In this document: positions 41,818 through 50,690 of the stretch, in pieces
How positions within the stretch are numbered: position 1 is the stretch's first letter
Layout of the letters: each line of letters starts with the position of its first letter
DNA from: Streptomyces katrae
Lineage (GTDB): Bacteria > Actinomycetota > Actinomycetes > Streptomycetales > Streptomycetaceae
Length of the DNA: 64,000 nucleotides
Direction: 5' to 3'
Assembly: GCF_000717655.1 (NCBI RefSeq)
Contig: NZ_JNZY01000014.1
Coordinates: 124,001 to 188,000 of the forward strand
Program-made: the position numbers and the translations under genes
Notes under the pieces: model-generated
Database searches by the model: none
What the model was told of the DNA's origin: nothing
The model's input: only the letters and a program-made list of their open reading frames with translations

Positions 41818-44800
41818 GTGCAGCTCAGGAGCAGGAAGCGGGCGACGGCGGCGGCGGTGGCGGTCATCGGGACGCTGCTGGGCGGCGGGGTGTTCGCCGG
41901 CCCGCCCGCCGCGTTCGCGGCGCCGAGCGCACCGGCCCTCCCGGGGCCGGATCCCGCTGCCGGACCTGCCACCGGGACTGCGCCCGGACATGCGAACGGA
42001 CCTGCCGCCGGGCCTGCCACCGCGCCCGCCGCCGGGCCCGCCGCCGGGCCGGGCACGGATCCCGCGACGGGGCTTGCTCCTGGGCCCGCGTTCGACCCGG
42101 GCTCCGACGCTCCGCGAGCGGCCGCCGAGGGGCCGGCCGTGTGGCCGCGGCCGCAGTCGATGACCGCCGACGCGGCGCGCGAGGTCCCGCTGGGCGCCGA
42201 GGCCGTTCTGGTGGCGGCGCCGGACGCCGATCCGTACGCGGTCGGGCTGGTGCGCACCGCCCTGCGCGCAGCGGGCGTACGGACCCTGCACGAACCGGCC
42301 CCCGGGGCCCCGCTGCCCGAACGGGGCACCGTCGTACGACTGCAGGGCCCCGACGCGCAGGAGGCCCTGCGGGTGCTGGGCGCGGCCCCGGCGGCGGCCG
42401 GGGCCGCGGACCTGCCGAACGGGGGCTACCGGCTGGCCGTCGGCAAGGCCGCGGGCCGTGACACGGTCGCGCTGGCCGGCGTGGGTGAGGACGGGCTGTT
42501 CCACGCGGCACAGACGCTGCGCCAGCTGCTGGCCCCGGCCGGGGCGGGCGGCGGGAAGGTGCCCGGAGTGGTGGTGCGGGACTGGCCGACCGCGCCCGTA
42601 CGCGGGATCACCGAGGGGTTCTACGGGCAGCCGTGGACGCAGGACCAGCGGCTCGCACAGCTGGACTTCATGGGCCGGACCAAGCAGAACCGGCTGCTGC
42701 TCGCGCCCGGCGACGACCCGTACCGTACGACCGGCTGGCGCGAGGACTACCCGGCGGCGCAGCAGGCCGAGTTCCGGGCGCTGGCCGATCGGGCCCGCGC
42801 CAACCGGGTGGTGCTGGCCTGGGCGGTGGCCCCCGGGCAGTCGATGTGCCTGGCCTCGGCGGCCGACCGGGCGGCGCTGGCGCGCAAGCTGGACGCGATG
42901 TGGGACCTGGGCTTCCGCGCGTTCCAGGTGCAGTTCCAGGACGTCAGCTACACCGAGTGGGGCTGCCGGGCGGACCGCGTGCGGTACGGGACGGGCCCGG
43001 CGGCGGCCGCGAAGGCGCACGCGGAGGTCGCGGGCGAGCTGGCGGCGCACCTCGCCGCGCGGCATCCGGGCGCTGCGCCGCTGTCGCTGATGCCGACGGA
43101 GTACCACCAGAAGGGCGCGACCGCGTACCGGACCGCCCTGGCGAGCCGGCTCGACGGGCGGGTGGAGGTCGCCTGGACGGGCGTGGGCGTGGTGCCGCGC
43201 GCGATCACCGGGAAAGAACTCGAGGGGGCGCGCAGCGCCTTCGGGCAGCACCCGCTCGTCACCATGGACAACTACCCGGTCAACGACTGGGACCCGGGCC
43301 GGGTCTTCCTCGGCCCGTACACGGGCCGGGAGCCGGCGGTGGCGGGCGGCTCGGCGGCCCTGCTGGCCAATGCGATGCAGCAGGGCACCCTGGCGCGGAT
43401 CCCGCTGTTCACGGCCGCCGACTTCGCGTGGAACGCGAACGGCTACCGGCCGGGCGAGTCCTGGGCGGCGGCGGTCTGCGACCTGGCCGGGCCGGACCAG
43501 GCGGCCCGCCGGTCCCTGGCCGCGCTGGCCGGGAACACGGCCTCCTCGGGCCTCGGCCACCAGGAGTCGGCGTACCTGCGCCCGCTGGTGGACGAGTTCT
43601 GGCGCAGCCGCGGCTCGGGCGACCCGGCGGCGGGCGACCGGCTGCGGGCGGCGTTCACGGCCCTGCGGGAGGCGCCTGCACGGCTGCCGGGGCTGTCGGC
43701 CGAGGCCGGGCCGTGGCTGGCGCGGCTGTCGGCGTACGGAACGGCGGGCGAGCTGGCGGTGGATCTCCTGCGGGCCCAGTCCCGCGGGGACGGCGCGGCG
43801 GCGTGGCGGGCCTCGCAGGAGCTGTCGGCGGCCCGCAAGGCGCTGGCCGAGCCGGGAACCGCCCGGCTGGACCAGACCGTACTGGACCCCTTCCTCGCAC
43901 GGGCGGTGGCCGAGGCGGACGCGTGGACCGGAGCGGCCCGCACGCCGGGCACGGTGTCCCGGGAGCCGGACTCGTACACGGTCCGGCTGGACACGGTGCG
44001 GCCGGTGTCGGTGGTGACCGTGATGACGGACCCGCTGCCGCCGGGGGTCCGGGGCGCGGCGGTGGAGGCGCACGTGCCGGGCGAGGGCTGGCGCAAGGTC
44101 GCGGAGGCCTCGGCGTCGGGCTGGACACAGGCGGACGTCGGCGGCCTGGGTGCGGACGCGGTGCGGCTGTCGTGGGCGGGGCCGGCTCCGGCGGTGCACC
44201 AGGTGGTGCCGTGGCTGGCGGACGGGCCGTCGGCCTCGTTCGAGCTGCCGGAGGCCTTGGACGTGGAGATCGGCGGGGCCGCGCAGGTGGTGCCGGCGCA
44301 GCTGTCGGCACTGAGCGCCGGCGGGGCCCGGGGGCCGCTCTCGGCGGCGGCGCCACAGGGCGTCGAGGTGAAACTCCCCGCGGAGGCCGCTGCTCCGCGG
44401 GGTACGCGGGTCACGGTCCCGGTGTCGGTGACGGTCCCGGCGGGCACCGCGGCGGGCAGCTATCCGGTGCCGGTCACGTTCGCGGGGCAGACCCGGACGC
44501 TGACCGTGCGCGCCGTCCCGCGTACGGGCGGGCCGGACCTGTTCCGTTCGGCGCGTGCCTCGTCGTCGGGGGACGAGACCCCGGCGTTCCCGGCCTCGGC
44601 GGCGGTGGACGGCTCCCCGACCACGCGCTGGTCGTCCAAGCCGGTCGACGGCGCGTGGTGGCAGGCGGAGCTCCCGGCGGCGGCCCGGATCGGCAGGCTG
44701 GTCCTGCACTGGCAGGAGGCGTACCCGTCGGCGTACCGGGTGGAGACCTCCCCGGACGGCGTCACGTGGCAACCGGCGGCGACGGTCCCGGCGTCCCGCG

Positions 44801-44928
44801 GCGGCCTGGAGACGGTCCGCCTGGACGCGCCGGCCCCGGCCCGCTTCGTCCGCGTCACCTGCGACAAGCGCGCGACCCGCTTCGGCTGCAGCCTCTTCGC
44901 GGCGGAGGCGTACGCGGTCACGCCGTAG
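41818..44928 (+). CDS. Secreted GH84-type beta-N-acetylglucosaminidase with a discoidin domain
   Basis: The 1036-residue exported protein has a signal peptide (1-35), a Pro/Ala/Gly-rich linker (36-100), a GH84-associated N-terminal domain (about 105-255) and a GH84 barrel starting VRGITEGFYGQPWT at 261. Linker helices follow, then a beta domain and a C-terminal F5/8-type carbohydrate-binding domain (about 905-1036). The family catalytic pair is Asp-Asp, but here the aligned site is F-Gln374-Asp375-V (VQFQDVSYTEW), so the residue that polarises the substrate acetamido group is changed. The GTG at 41818 has GGGGAGG five bases upstream. It may release GlcNAc from peptidoglycan or chitin-like chains, feeding the amino-sugar genes nearby. 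Confidence 0.88.
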   Translation: MQLRSRKRATAAAVAVIGTLLGGGVFAGPPAAFAAPSAPALPGPDPAAGPATGTAPGHANGPAAGPATAPAAGPAAGPGTDPATGLAPGPAFDPGSDAPRAAAEGPAVWPRPQSMTADAAREVPLGAEAVLVAAPDADPYAVGLVRTALRAAGVRTLHEPAPGAPLPERGTVVRLQGPDAQEALRVLGAAPAAAGAADLPNGGYRLAVGKAAGRDTVALAGVGEDGLFHAAQTLRQLLAPAGAGGGKVPGVVVRDWPTAPVRGITEGFYGQPWTQDQRLAQLDFMGRTKQNRLLLAPGDDPYRTTGWREDYPAAQQAEFRALADRARANRVVLAWAVAPGQSMCLASAADRAALARKLDAMWDLGFRAFQVQFQDVSYTEWGCRADRVRYGTGPAAAAKAHAEVAGELAAHLAARHPGAAPLSLMPTEYHQKGATAYRTALASRLDGRVEVAWTGVGVVPRAITGKELEGARSAFGQHPLVTMDNYPVNDWDPGRVFLGPYTGREPAVAGGSAALLANAMQQGTLARIPLFTAADFAWNANGYRPGESWAAAVCDLAGPDQAARRSLAALAGNTASSGLGHQESAYLRPLVDEFWRSRGSGDPAAGDRLRAAFTALREAPARLPGLSAEAGPWLARLSAYGTAGELAVDLLRAQSRGDGAAAWRASQELSAARKALAEPGTARLDQTVLDPFLARAVAEADAWTGAARTPGTVSREPDSYTVRLDTVRPVSVVTVMTDPLPPGVRGAAVEAHVPGEGWRKVAEASASGWTQADVGGLGADAVRLSWAGPAPAVHQVVPWLADGPSASFELPEALDVEIGGAAQVVPAQLSALSAGGARGPLSAAAPQGVEVKLPAEAAAPRGTRVTVPVSVTVPAGTAAGSYPVPVTFAGQTRTLTVRAVPRTGGPDLFRSARASSSGDETPAFPASAAVDGSPTTRWSSKPVDGAWWQAELPAAARIGRLVLHWQEAYPSAYRVETSPDGVTWQPAATVPASRGGLETVRLDAPAPARFVRVTCDKRATRFGCSLFAAEAYAVTP

Positions 44929-44955
44929 GGGGCCCGGCCCGGGGGCCGGGCCCCC
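44928..44955. terminator. Terminator after the GH84 gene
   Basis: GGGGGCCCGGCCC and its reverse complement (44928-44940 and 44943-44955) separated by two bases. The stem starts at the last base of the stop codon. It is shared with the convergent HNH gene. Confidence 0.75.
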
Positions 44956-44967
44956 GGGCCGGGGCGG

Positions 44968-45504
44968 TCAGGAGGCTGCCGCGCCGATGCGGTCCAGGGC
45001 GTCCTCCGCGCCGTACGGCTGGAGGTACGGCATCCAGCGCGGATCCCGGTGGCCCGTGCCGATGATCCGCCAGGCCAGCCCCGACGGCGGAGCCGGCTGG
45101 TGCCGCAGCCGCCAGCCCAGCTCCAGCAGGTGCCGGTCCGCCTTGACGTGGTTGCACCGCCGGCATGCGGCGACCACGTTGTCCCACACGTGCTGCCCAC
45201 CCCGGCTGCGCGGGATCACGTGATCGACACTGGTGGCGACCCCGCCGCAGTACATGCAGCGGCCGCCGTCGCGGGCGAACAGCGCGCGGCGGGTGAGAGG
45301 AACGGGCCCCCGGTAGGGGACCCGCACGAAACGCTTGAGCCGGACCACGCTGGGCGCGGGGACGACTCTCGTCGCGCTGTGCAGAAAGGCGCCGGATTCC
45401 TCAAGGGAGACAGCTTTGTTCTCCAGGACGAGGACGAGCGCGCGGCGGAGCGGTACGACGCCGAGCGGCTCGTACGACGCGTTGAGGACCAGGACGTGCG
45501 GCAC
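44968..45504 (-). CDS. HNH endonuclease
   Basis: The 178-residue protein has an HNH nuclease domain with zinc-binding CxxC pairs: CMYCGG at 83-88, then VDHVIPRSRGGQ (catalytic histidine), DNVVAACRRCNHVKAD. The N-terminal 75 residues (VLVLNASYEPLGVVPLRRALVLVLENKA) are the typical leader of a widespread cellular HNH family found as a single gene in most actinobacteria and cyanobacteria. It is therefore probably a housekeeping nuclease, not a mobile element. The GTG at 45504 has AAGGAGG upstream. Confidence 0.92.
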   Translation of the reverse strand: MPHVLVLNASYEPLGVVPLRRALVLVLENKAVSLEESGAFLHSATRVVPAPSVVRLKRFVRVPYRGPVPLTRRALFARDGGRCMYCGGVATSVDHVIPRSRGGQHVWDNVVAACRRCNHVKADRHLLELGWRLRHQPAPPSGLAWRIIGTGHRDPRWMPYLQPYGAEDALDRIGAAAS

Positions 45505-45765
45505 GGACTGCCTCCTTGTACGCCGGCGGCGCGTGGCTCGCGCCGGGACGATCTGCTCTCCAGTCTCTCCTTACGGCTGGTCGAAGCGCCACCACGCGCC
45601 CGTAACGGGTCCGAGGTGTTTTCAACCACACCCGCTTCATCCCCAGGTGAGTCCGGTCTCTCCCTCGAACACTGCAACGGGGTCACCCGATTGCCCCGTT
45701 AGTGTGGATGGCCTGCCCCCTACACCCCTTCCGCGGGCAGACCGCTACACCTGGAGGTTCCCGTC

Positions 45766-46857
45766 GTGCCCTGGCCTGCCGCCCTGCTGCCCCTGGCAGC
45801 CGACACCCCGGACCCGGCCGCTTCGGTCAAGGAGGCCCACGAGAGCGTCACGAACGCCGCCAGCTTCGTCGAGGCGAACTGGGCCGGATGGCTGTACCTC
45901 GGCCTGAAGATCCTGCTGATCCTGGTGATCGCCGCAGCCCTGCGCTCGCTGGTCCGCAAGTCGCTGACCAAGCTGATAACGCGGATGAACCGGGGAGCGG
46001 AGGCCGTTGAGGGCATGGCACTCGGCGGGCTCCTCGTCAACGCGGAGCGCCGGCGCCAGCGCTCCGAGGCGATCGGTTCGGTCCTGCGTTCGGTGGCCTC
46101 GTTCCTGATCCTGGGCACGGCCGGGCTGATGGTGCTCGGGGCTCTGGGCATCAACCTCGGCCCGCTGCTCGCGAGTGCCGGTGTGGCCGGTGTCGCGATC
46201 GGCTTCGGTGCGCGGAACCTGGTGACGGACTTCCTGTCCGGCGTGTTCATGATCCTCGAGGACCAGTACGGCGTCGGCGACAAGATCGACGCGGGGGTGG
46301 CCTCCGGCGAGGTCGTCGAGGTCGGTCTGCGCGTCACCAAGCTGCGCGGGGACAACGGCGAGATCTGGTACGTCCGCAACGGCGAGATCAAGCGGATCGG
46401 CAACCTCAGCCAGGGCTGGGCGACCGCGGGCGTGGCCGTCCAGGTCAAGCCGTCGGAGAGCCTGACCCGCGTCCGCGAGGTGGTCAAGCACGTCGCGGAC
46501 GGCATGGCCAAGGAGTCCCCGTGGGACGAACGCCTGTGGGGCCCGGTGGAGGTGCTGGGCCTGGACGAGGTGCTGCTGGCGTCGATGACGGTGAAGATCT
46601 CCGCGAAGACGATGCCGGGCCAGCAGTTCGCCGTGGAGCGCGAGCTGCGCTGGCGGATCAAGGAGGCCTTCGACGACGCCGGCATCCGGATCATCGGCGG
46701 TCTGCCGGCCGGCGACGGCGAGGAGGACGAGGCCCCGGCAGACCCGTCGGCCGCCGTGGCGCCCCCGTCGGCGCTCGCGAACCCCGCCTCCCCGCAGTCC
46801 CTGGCCACCGCCCCGATCCCGGCACCGGCCGTCGGCACGCCCCGGATCAGCAAGTAG
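45766..46857 (+). CDS. Small-conductance mechanosensitive channel (MscS family)
   Basis: The 363-residue membrane protein has helices at about 43-60, 107-126 and the pore helix near 130-155, where GPLLASAGVAGVAIGFGARNLVTDFLSGVFMILEDQYGVGD carries the Gly/Ala packing pattern of MscS TM3 and the start of the beta domain. The C-terminal cytosolic cage ends near 320, and a Pro/Ala-rich tail follows. It opens on hypo-osmotic shock to release solutes. In coryneform relatives it may also export glutamate. GGAGG lies eight bases before the GTG. Confidence 0.92.
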   Translation: MPWPAALLPLAADTPDPAASVKEAHESVTNAASFVEANWAGWLYLGLKILLILVIAAALRSLVRKSLTKLITRMNRGAEAVEGMALGGLLVNAERRRQRSEAIGSVLRSVASFLILGTAGLMVLGALGINLGPLLASAGVAGVAIGFGARNLVTDFLSGVFMILEDQYGVGDKIDAGVASGEVVEVGLRVTKLRGDNGEIWYVRNGEIKRIGNLSQGWATAGVAVQVKPSESLTRVREVVKHVADGMAKESPWDERLWGPVEVLGLDEVLLASMTVKISAKTMPGQQFAVERELRWRIKEAFDDAGIRIIGGLPAGDGEEDEAPADPSAAVAPPSALANPASPQSLATAPIPAPAVGTPRISK

Positions 46858-46895
46858 CCCTTCGCCCCTCCCTCCCTGCCACCTCCCGCACCACA

Positions 46896-46933
46896 CCGCT
46901 GCCCCCGCAGGTTCATTTCTGCGGGGGCAGCGG
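46896..46933 (+). terminator. Terminator of the mscS gene
   Basis: Perfect 15-bp inverted repeat (46896-46910 with 46919-46933), 8-base loop, 38 bases past the stop. Confidence 0.88.
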
Positions 46934-46935
46934 CA

Positions 46936-46980
46936 TTGACACAGCTCAAACGCCGATAGGAAACTTACCTAACAGTTTCT
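46936..46980 (+). promoter_or_regulatory. csn operon promoter and CsnR-type operator
   Basis: TTGACA at 46936-46941 is a perfect -35 hexamer. A possible -10 (TAGGAA, 46957-46962) overlaps the near-palindrome AGGAAA-C-TTACCT at 46958-46970, one mismatch from perfect symmetry. A second inverted pair GAAACT/AGTTTC lies at 46960-46965 and 46974-46979. I recall that the ROK regulator CsnR binds an AGGAAA/TTTCCT-type palindrome, which fits. The position 46 bases before csnR implies autorepression. Confidence 0.7.
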
Positions 46981-47015
46981 GACCACGGCGTGAGCCGACG
47001 ACGGAGAGAGTGCTC

Positions 47016-48224
47016 ATGACCGGCACCACCCCCGGAACGCCCAGCCTGCTGCGCGCCATGAACGACCGCGCGGCGCTGGACCTGCTGCTGGAGCACGGGC
47101 CCCTGTCCCGGACCCGGATCGGCCGGCTCACCGGGCTCTCCAAGCCCACCGCCTCCCAGCTGCTGGCCCGCCTCGAAGCCGCCGGGCTGGTCGTGGCCAC
47201 CGGCACCGCCGGCGGCCGCCCCGGACCCAACGCCCAGCTGTACGGGGTCAACCCCCGCGCCGCCCACGTCGCCGGACTGGACGTCACCCCGGGCGGCATC
47301 GTCGCGGCGGTCGCCGATCTCACCGGCGAGGTGATCGGCAGCCACGAGCTCCCGTACGCCGAGGGCACCGGGGCCGTCGACCGGGTCACCCGCGCCCTCG
47401 GCGGGGCCGTCGAGGACGCCGGGCTCGGGCGCTGCGACATCCACCGCGTCGTCATCGCCACCCCGGGGTCCTTCGACCCGCGCACCGGGGCGCTGCGCTA
47501 CGCCGAGCACCTCCCCGGCTGGCACTCCCCCACCCTCCTCGAAGAGCTGGCGGCGGCCCTGCCGATGCCGGTCGGGTACGAGAACGACGTGAACCTCGCC
47601 GCGGTCGCCGAGCAGCGCCTGGGCGCGGCACGCGGCCACGGGGACTTCGTCCTGCTGTGGAACGAGGAGGGTCTCGGCGCCGCCCTGGTACTCGGCGGCC
47701 GGCTGCACCGCGGCTGGACCGGCGGCGCGGGGGAGGTCGGGTTCCTGCCCGTGCCGGGCCACCCCCTGGTCCGGCAGGTCGCCCGGGTCAACTCCGGCGG
47801 CTACCAGGCGCTGGCCGGCGTGGAGGCGCTGCCCGGGATGGCGGCTGCGCTGGGCATCGGGATGCCGCCCGGGGCCGAGGCGCAGACGCCGGTCGGCGCG
47901 GCGGCCGCGCTGCTGGCGCGGGCCGCCGGGGATCCCGAGGGGGCGAACCTGGGGCTCCTGCAGCAGTACGCCACCGCGCTGGCCACCGGTCTCGCCGCGC
48001 TGGTCGCCGTACTGGACCCCGAGATCGTGGTCCTCTCCGGCGCGGTGACCGCCGCCGGCGGGGACGTGCTGCGCGAGCTCGTCGAGGCCGAGCTCGCCGA
48101 TCTCGCCCCCTCCCGGCCGCGCCTGGTGTCGGGCACGGTGCGCGAGCGGCCCGTACTGCGCGGCGCACTCGAGAGCGCCCTCGCCGTCACCCGCGACGAG
48201 GTCTTCGACACCTCGCGCCGCTGA
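47016..48224 (+). CDS. csnR: ROK-family repressor of the chitosan-oligosaccharide operon
   Basis: The 402-residue regulator has an N-terminal winged helix-turn-helix (SRTRIGRLTGLSKPTASQLLARLEAAGLV, about 33-62) and a ROK sugar-binding domain from about 80. The usual ROK zinc cysteine motif is absent. Together with the gene order that follows (binding protein, two permeases, GH4 phosphoglycosidase, kinase) it matches CsnR, the repressor of chitosanase and of its own operon in Streptomyces, released by chitosan oligosaccharides. I chose ATG 47016 over GTG 47010 because GGAGAGA is then at normal distance. Confidence 0.88.
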   Translation: MTGTTPGTPSLLRAMNDRAALDLLLEHGPLSRTRIGRLTGLSKPTASQLLARLEAAGLVVATGTAGGRPGPNAQLYGVNPRAAHVAGLDVTPGGIVAAVADLTGEVIGSHELPYAEGTGAVDRVTRALGGAVEDAGLGRCDIHRVVIATPGSFDPRTGALRYAEHLPGWHSPTLLEELAAALPMPVGYENDVNLAAVAEQRLGAARGHGDFVLLWNEEGLGAALVLGGRLHRGWTGGAGEVGFLPVPGHPLVRQVARVNSGGYQALAGVEALPGMAAALGIGMPPGAEAQTPVGAAAALLARAAGDPEGANLGLLQQYATALATGLAALVAVLDPEIVVLSGAVTAAGGDVLRELVEAELADLAPSRPRLVSGTVRERPVLRGALESALAVTRDEVFDTSRR

Positions 48225-48372
48225 CCGGCCCGGCCCGGCCCGCTTCCCCGTACGTACGACCAGCACCTCCCGCCCCATCGGCTCCCCCCGGCACCACCTG
48301 CGTCACCGAAGCCCGTCGTCGCGTCCCCTGGCACATCTCCGGAAGTTCCTCCCGCAGAGAGCGAGCACCGCC

Positions 48373-49707
48373 ATGCCCAGAAACAGCCGTCTGACCGCCG
48401 CGGCCACCGCCGTCGCCGCGATATCCGTCCTGGCCTCCGCGTGTACGGGCCAGAGCGGCAACGCGGCCGCCGACGACCCGGACAAGGAGGTCACGCTCAA
48501 CTTCTGGCACGGCTGGTCCGCGCCGAGCGAGGCCAAGGCGATCGAGGAGAACATCGCCAGGTTCGAGAAGGCGCACCCGAACATCAAGGTCAAGGTCACG
48601 GGCAACATGACCGACGACAAGATCAACCAGGCGCTCCGGGCCGGCGGGGACAAGGCCCCCGACGTGGTCTCCTCCTTCACCACCGACAGCGTCGGCAAGT
48701 TCTGCAACTCCGGCGCCTTCGCCGACCTGAACCCCTTCCTCCGCAAGTCGGGCGTCGACAAGGCGCAGGTCTTCCCCAAGACCCTGCTGGAGTACACCCA
48801 GTTCAACGGCAACCAGTGCACGCTGCCGCTGCTGAACGACGCGTACGGCCTCGTCTACAACAAGGACGCCTTCAAGGCCGCGGGCATCACCGAACCCCCG
48901 AAGACCTGGAGCCAGTTCACCGAGGTCGCACAGAAGCTGACCAAGTCCAGCGGGGACTCGTACGACCAGCTCGGCATCATGCCGACCTACCACGGTTACG
49001 AGACCACCCCCATGCGCCTGGCCGCGCAGTGGAGCCCGAAGTACTTCGGCGCCGACGGGAAGGCCAGCCTGGCCAAGGACCCGGGCTTCGCGAGCATGCT
49101 GAACGCACAGAAGGACCTGGTGGCCAAGCTCGGCGGCTACGAGAAGCTCGAGAAGTTCCGCAGCACCTTCGGCGACGAGTGGAGCGCCGAGCACCCCTTC
49201 CACAAGGGCCAGGTCGCCATGCAGATCGACGGCGAGTGGCGGGCCGCGATGGCCAAGGAGGCAGGGGTCGCGTTCGAGATCGGGACCGCGCCGCTGCCGG
49301 TGCCGGACGACCAGGTCGCCGACTACGGCAAGGGATACCTCTCCGGCACGATCATGGGCATCGCCTCGGGCAGCAAGAAGCAGAACGCCTCCTGGGAGCT
49401 GGTGAAGTACATGACCACCGACACCGAGGCGGTCGTGGCGTTCGCCAACGCCATCCACAACGTGCCCTCCACCCTGGCCGCCCTGGAGTCGCCGAACCTC
49501 CAGGTCACCCCGGAGTTCAAGACCTTCCTCGACATCGCCCGGCACCCGAGGTCGAACACCACCCCGGCCCAGGCAGACGGCGGCACCTACCAGCTGACCT
49601 TCCAGGACCTCGCGTACGCGGTCGAGAAGGGCGACGTCGCCGACATCCCGGCCGGCCTCGCCAAGACCGACCAGCAGATCGACACGGACATCGCGAAGGC
49701 GAAGTAG
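48373..49707 (+). CDS. csnE: Sugar ABC transporter solute-binding lipoprotein
   Basis: The 444-residue family-1 extracellular binding protein has a lipobox LASAC (Cys24) behind a hydrophobic signal. The typical start VTLNFWHGWSAPSEAKAIEENIARFEKAHP follows. Binding-site aromatics and a FHKGQVAMQIDGEW segment are seen. In the csn operon this protein delivers chitosan-derived oligosaccharides (GlcN oligomers) to the CsnFG permease. No ATPase gene is in the operon, so it must use a shared multi-sugar ATPase such as MsiK encoded elsewhere. The ribosome binding site is weak. Confidence 0.88.
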   Translation: MPRNSRLTAAATAVAAISVLASACTGQSGNAAADDPDKEVTLNFWHGWSAPSEAKAIEENIARFEKAHPNIKVKVTGNMTDDKINQALRAGGDKAPDVVSSFTTDSVGKFCNSGAFADLNPFLRKSGVDKAQVFPKTLLEYTQFNGNQCTLPLLNDAYGLVYNKDAFKAAGITEPPKTWSQFTEVAQKLTKSSGDSYDQLGIMPTYHGYETTPMRLAAQWSPKYFGADGKASLAKDPGFASMLNAQKDLVAKLGGYEKLEKFRSTFGDEWSAEHPFHKGQVAMQIDGEWRAAMAKEAGVAFEIGTAPLPVPDDQVADYGKGYLSGTIMGIASGSKKQNASWELVKYMTTDTEAVVAFANAIHNVPSTLAALESPNLQVTPEFKTFLDIARHPRSNTTPAQADGGTYQLTFQDLAYAVEKGDVADIPAGLAKTDQQIDTDIAKAK

Positions 49708-49713
49708 CCCCCG

Positions 49714-50688
49714 ATGACCGCCGCGCTGCCGAGCACAGGCACCCTCCCCACCGCACCCGCCCTGCGGGCGAAGCGCCGGCGCTCCGCCCTGCGGACCGCG
49801 GCCTTCATGTCGCCCTGGCTGATCGGGTTCGCCGTCTTCTTCGCGTACCCGCTCGTCTCCACCGTGTACTTCTCCTTCACGAAGTACGACGGCTTCCGCC
49901 CTCCCGTCTTCAACGGCCTGGACAACTGGACGTACGTCTTCTCGGACTATCCGCTGTTCTGGCCGGCCATGCGCAACACCCTGTGGCTGGTCGTGGTGAT
50001 GGTCCTCAGCCGGGTCGTCTTCGGCCTCGGCACCGGCCTGCTCATCACGAGGATCAAGACGGGGGCGGGGCTCTTCCGGACCCTGTTCTACCTGCCCTAC
50101 CTGGCCCCGCCGGTGGCGGCGACGCTGGCCTTCGTCTTCCTGCTCAACCCCGGCACCGGGCCGGTCAACACCCTGCTGGAGGGGACCGGCCTGCCCACCC
50201 CCGGCTGGTTCACCGACGCCGACTGGTCCAAGCCCGCGCTGACCCTCCTCGCCCTGTGGGGGATCGGCGACCTGATGGTCATCTTCATGGCCGCGCTGCT
50301 CGACGTACCGAAGGAGCAGTACGAGGCCGCCGAGCTGGACGGGGCCGGCCCCTGGCAGCGGTTCCGCCACATCACCCTGCCGAACATCTCGCCGATCATC
50401 CTGTTCGCGGTGGTCACCGGGGTCATCCAGGCCATGCAGTCCTACACGCAGCCCCTGGTGGCGGGGAAGGTCGCCGCGGGCGTCATCGGGGGTTCGGGCC
50501 AGCAGTTCGAGCCGGGCTACCCCGACAAGTCCACGCTGACCCTCCCCCAGGTCGTCTACAACGTCGGTTTCCAGCGCTTCGACTACGGCACCGCGTGTGT
50601 CGTCGCGCTGGTCCTCTTCGCCCTCTCCATGGCCTTCACCGCACTCCTGATGCGCCGCCGCGGCGGGCTGATCGGAGCAGGTGACTGA
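49714..50688 (+). CDS. csnF: Sugar ABC transporter permease (MalF type)
   Basis: The 324-residue membrane protein has six helices and the cytosolic EAA loop EQYEAAELDGAGPWQRFRHITLP (about 205-227), which contacts the ATPase. The N-terminal helix and the extracytoplasmic loop after it follow the MalF/UgpA pattern. It starts 6 bases after csnE and ends 2 bases before csnG. Confidence 0.9.
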   Translation: MTAALPSTGTLPTAPALRAKRRRSALRTAAFMSPWLIGFAVFFAYPLVSTVYFSFTKYDGFRPPVFNGLDNWTYVFSDYPLFWPAMRNTLWLVVVMVLSRVVFGLGTGLLITRIKTGAGLFRTLFYLPYLAPPVAATLAFVFLLNPGTGPVNTLLEGTGLPTPGWFTDADWSKPALTLLALWGIGDLMVIFMAALLDVPKEQYEAAELDGAGPWQRFRHITLPNISPIILFAVVTGVIQAMQSYTQPLVAGKVAAGVIGGSGQQFEPGYPDKSTLTLPQVVYNVGFQRFDYGTACVVALVLFALSMAFTALLMRRRGGLIGAGD

Positions 50689-50690
50689 GC

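Noticed and set aside
44968..45504. HNH gene considered as a homing endonuclease or mobile element
   Set aside because: It has the leader and layout of the widespread stand-alone cellular HNH family, with no intron, intein or repeat boundaries.
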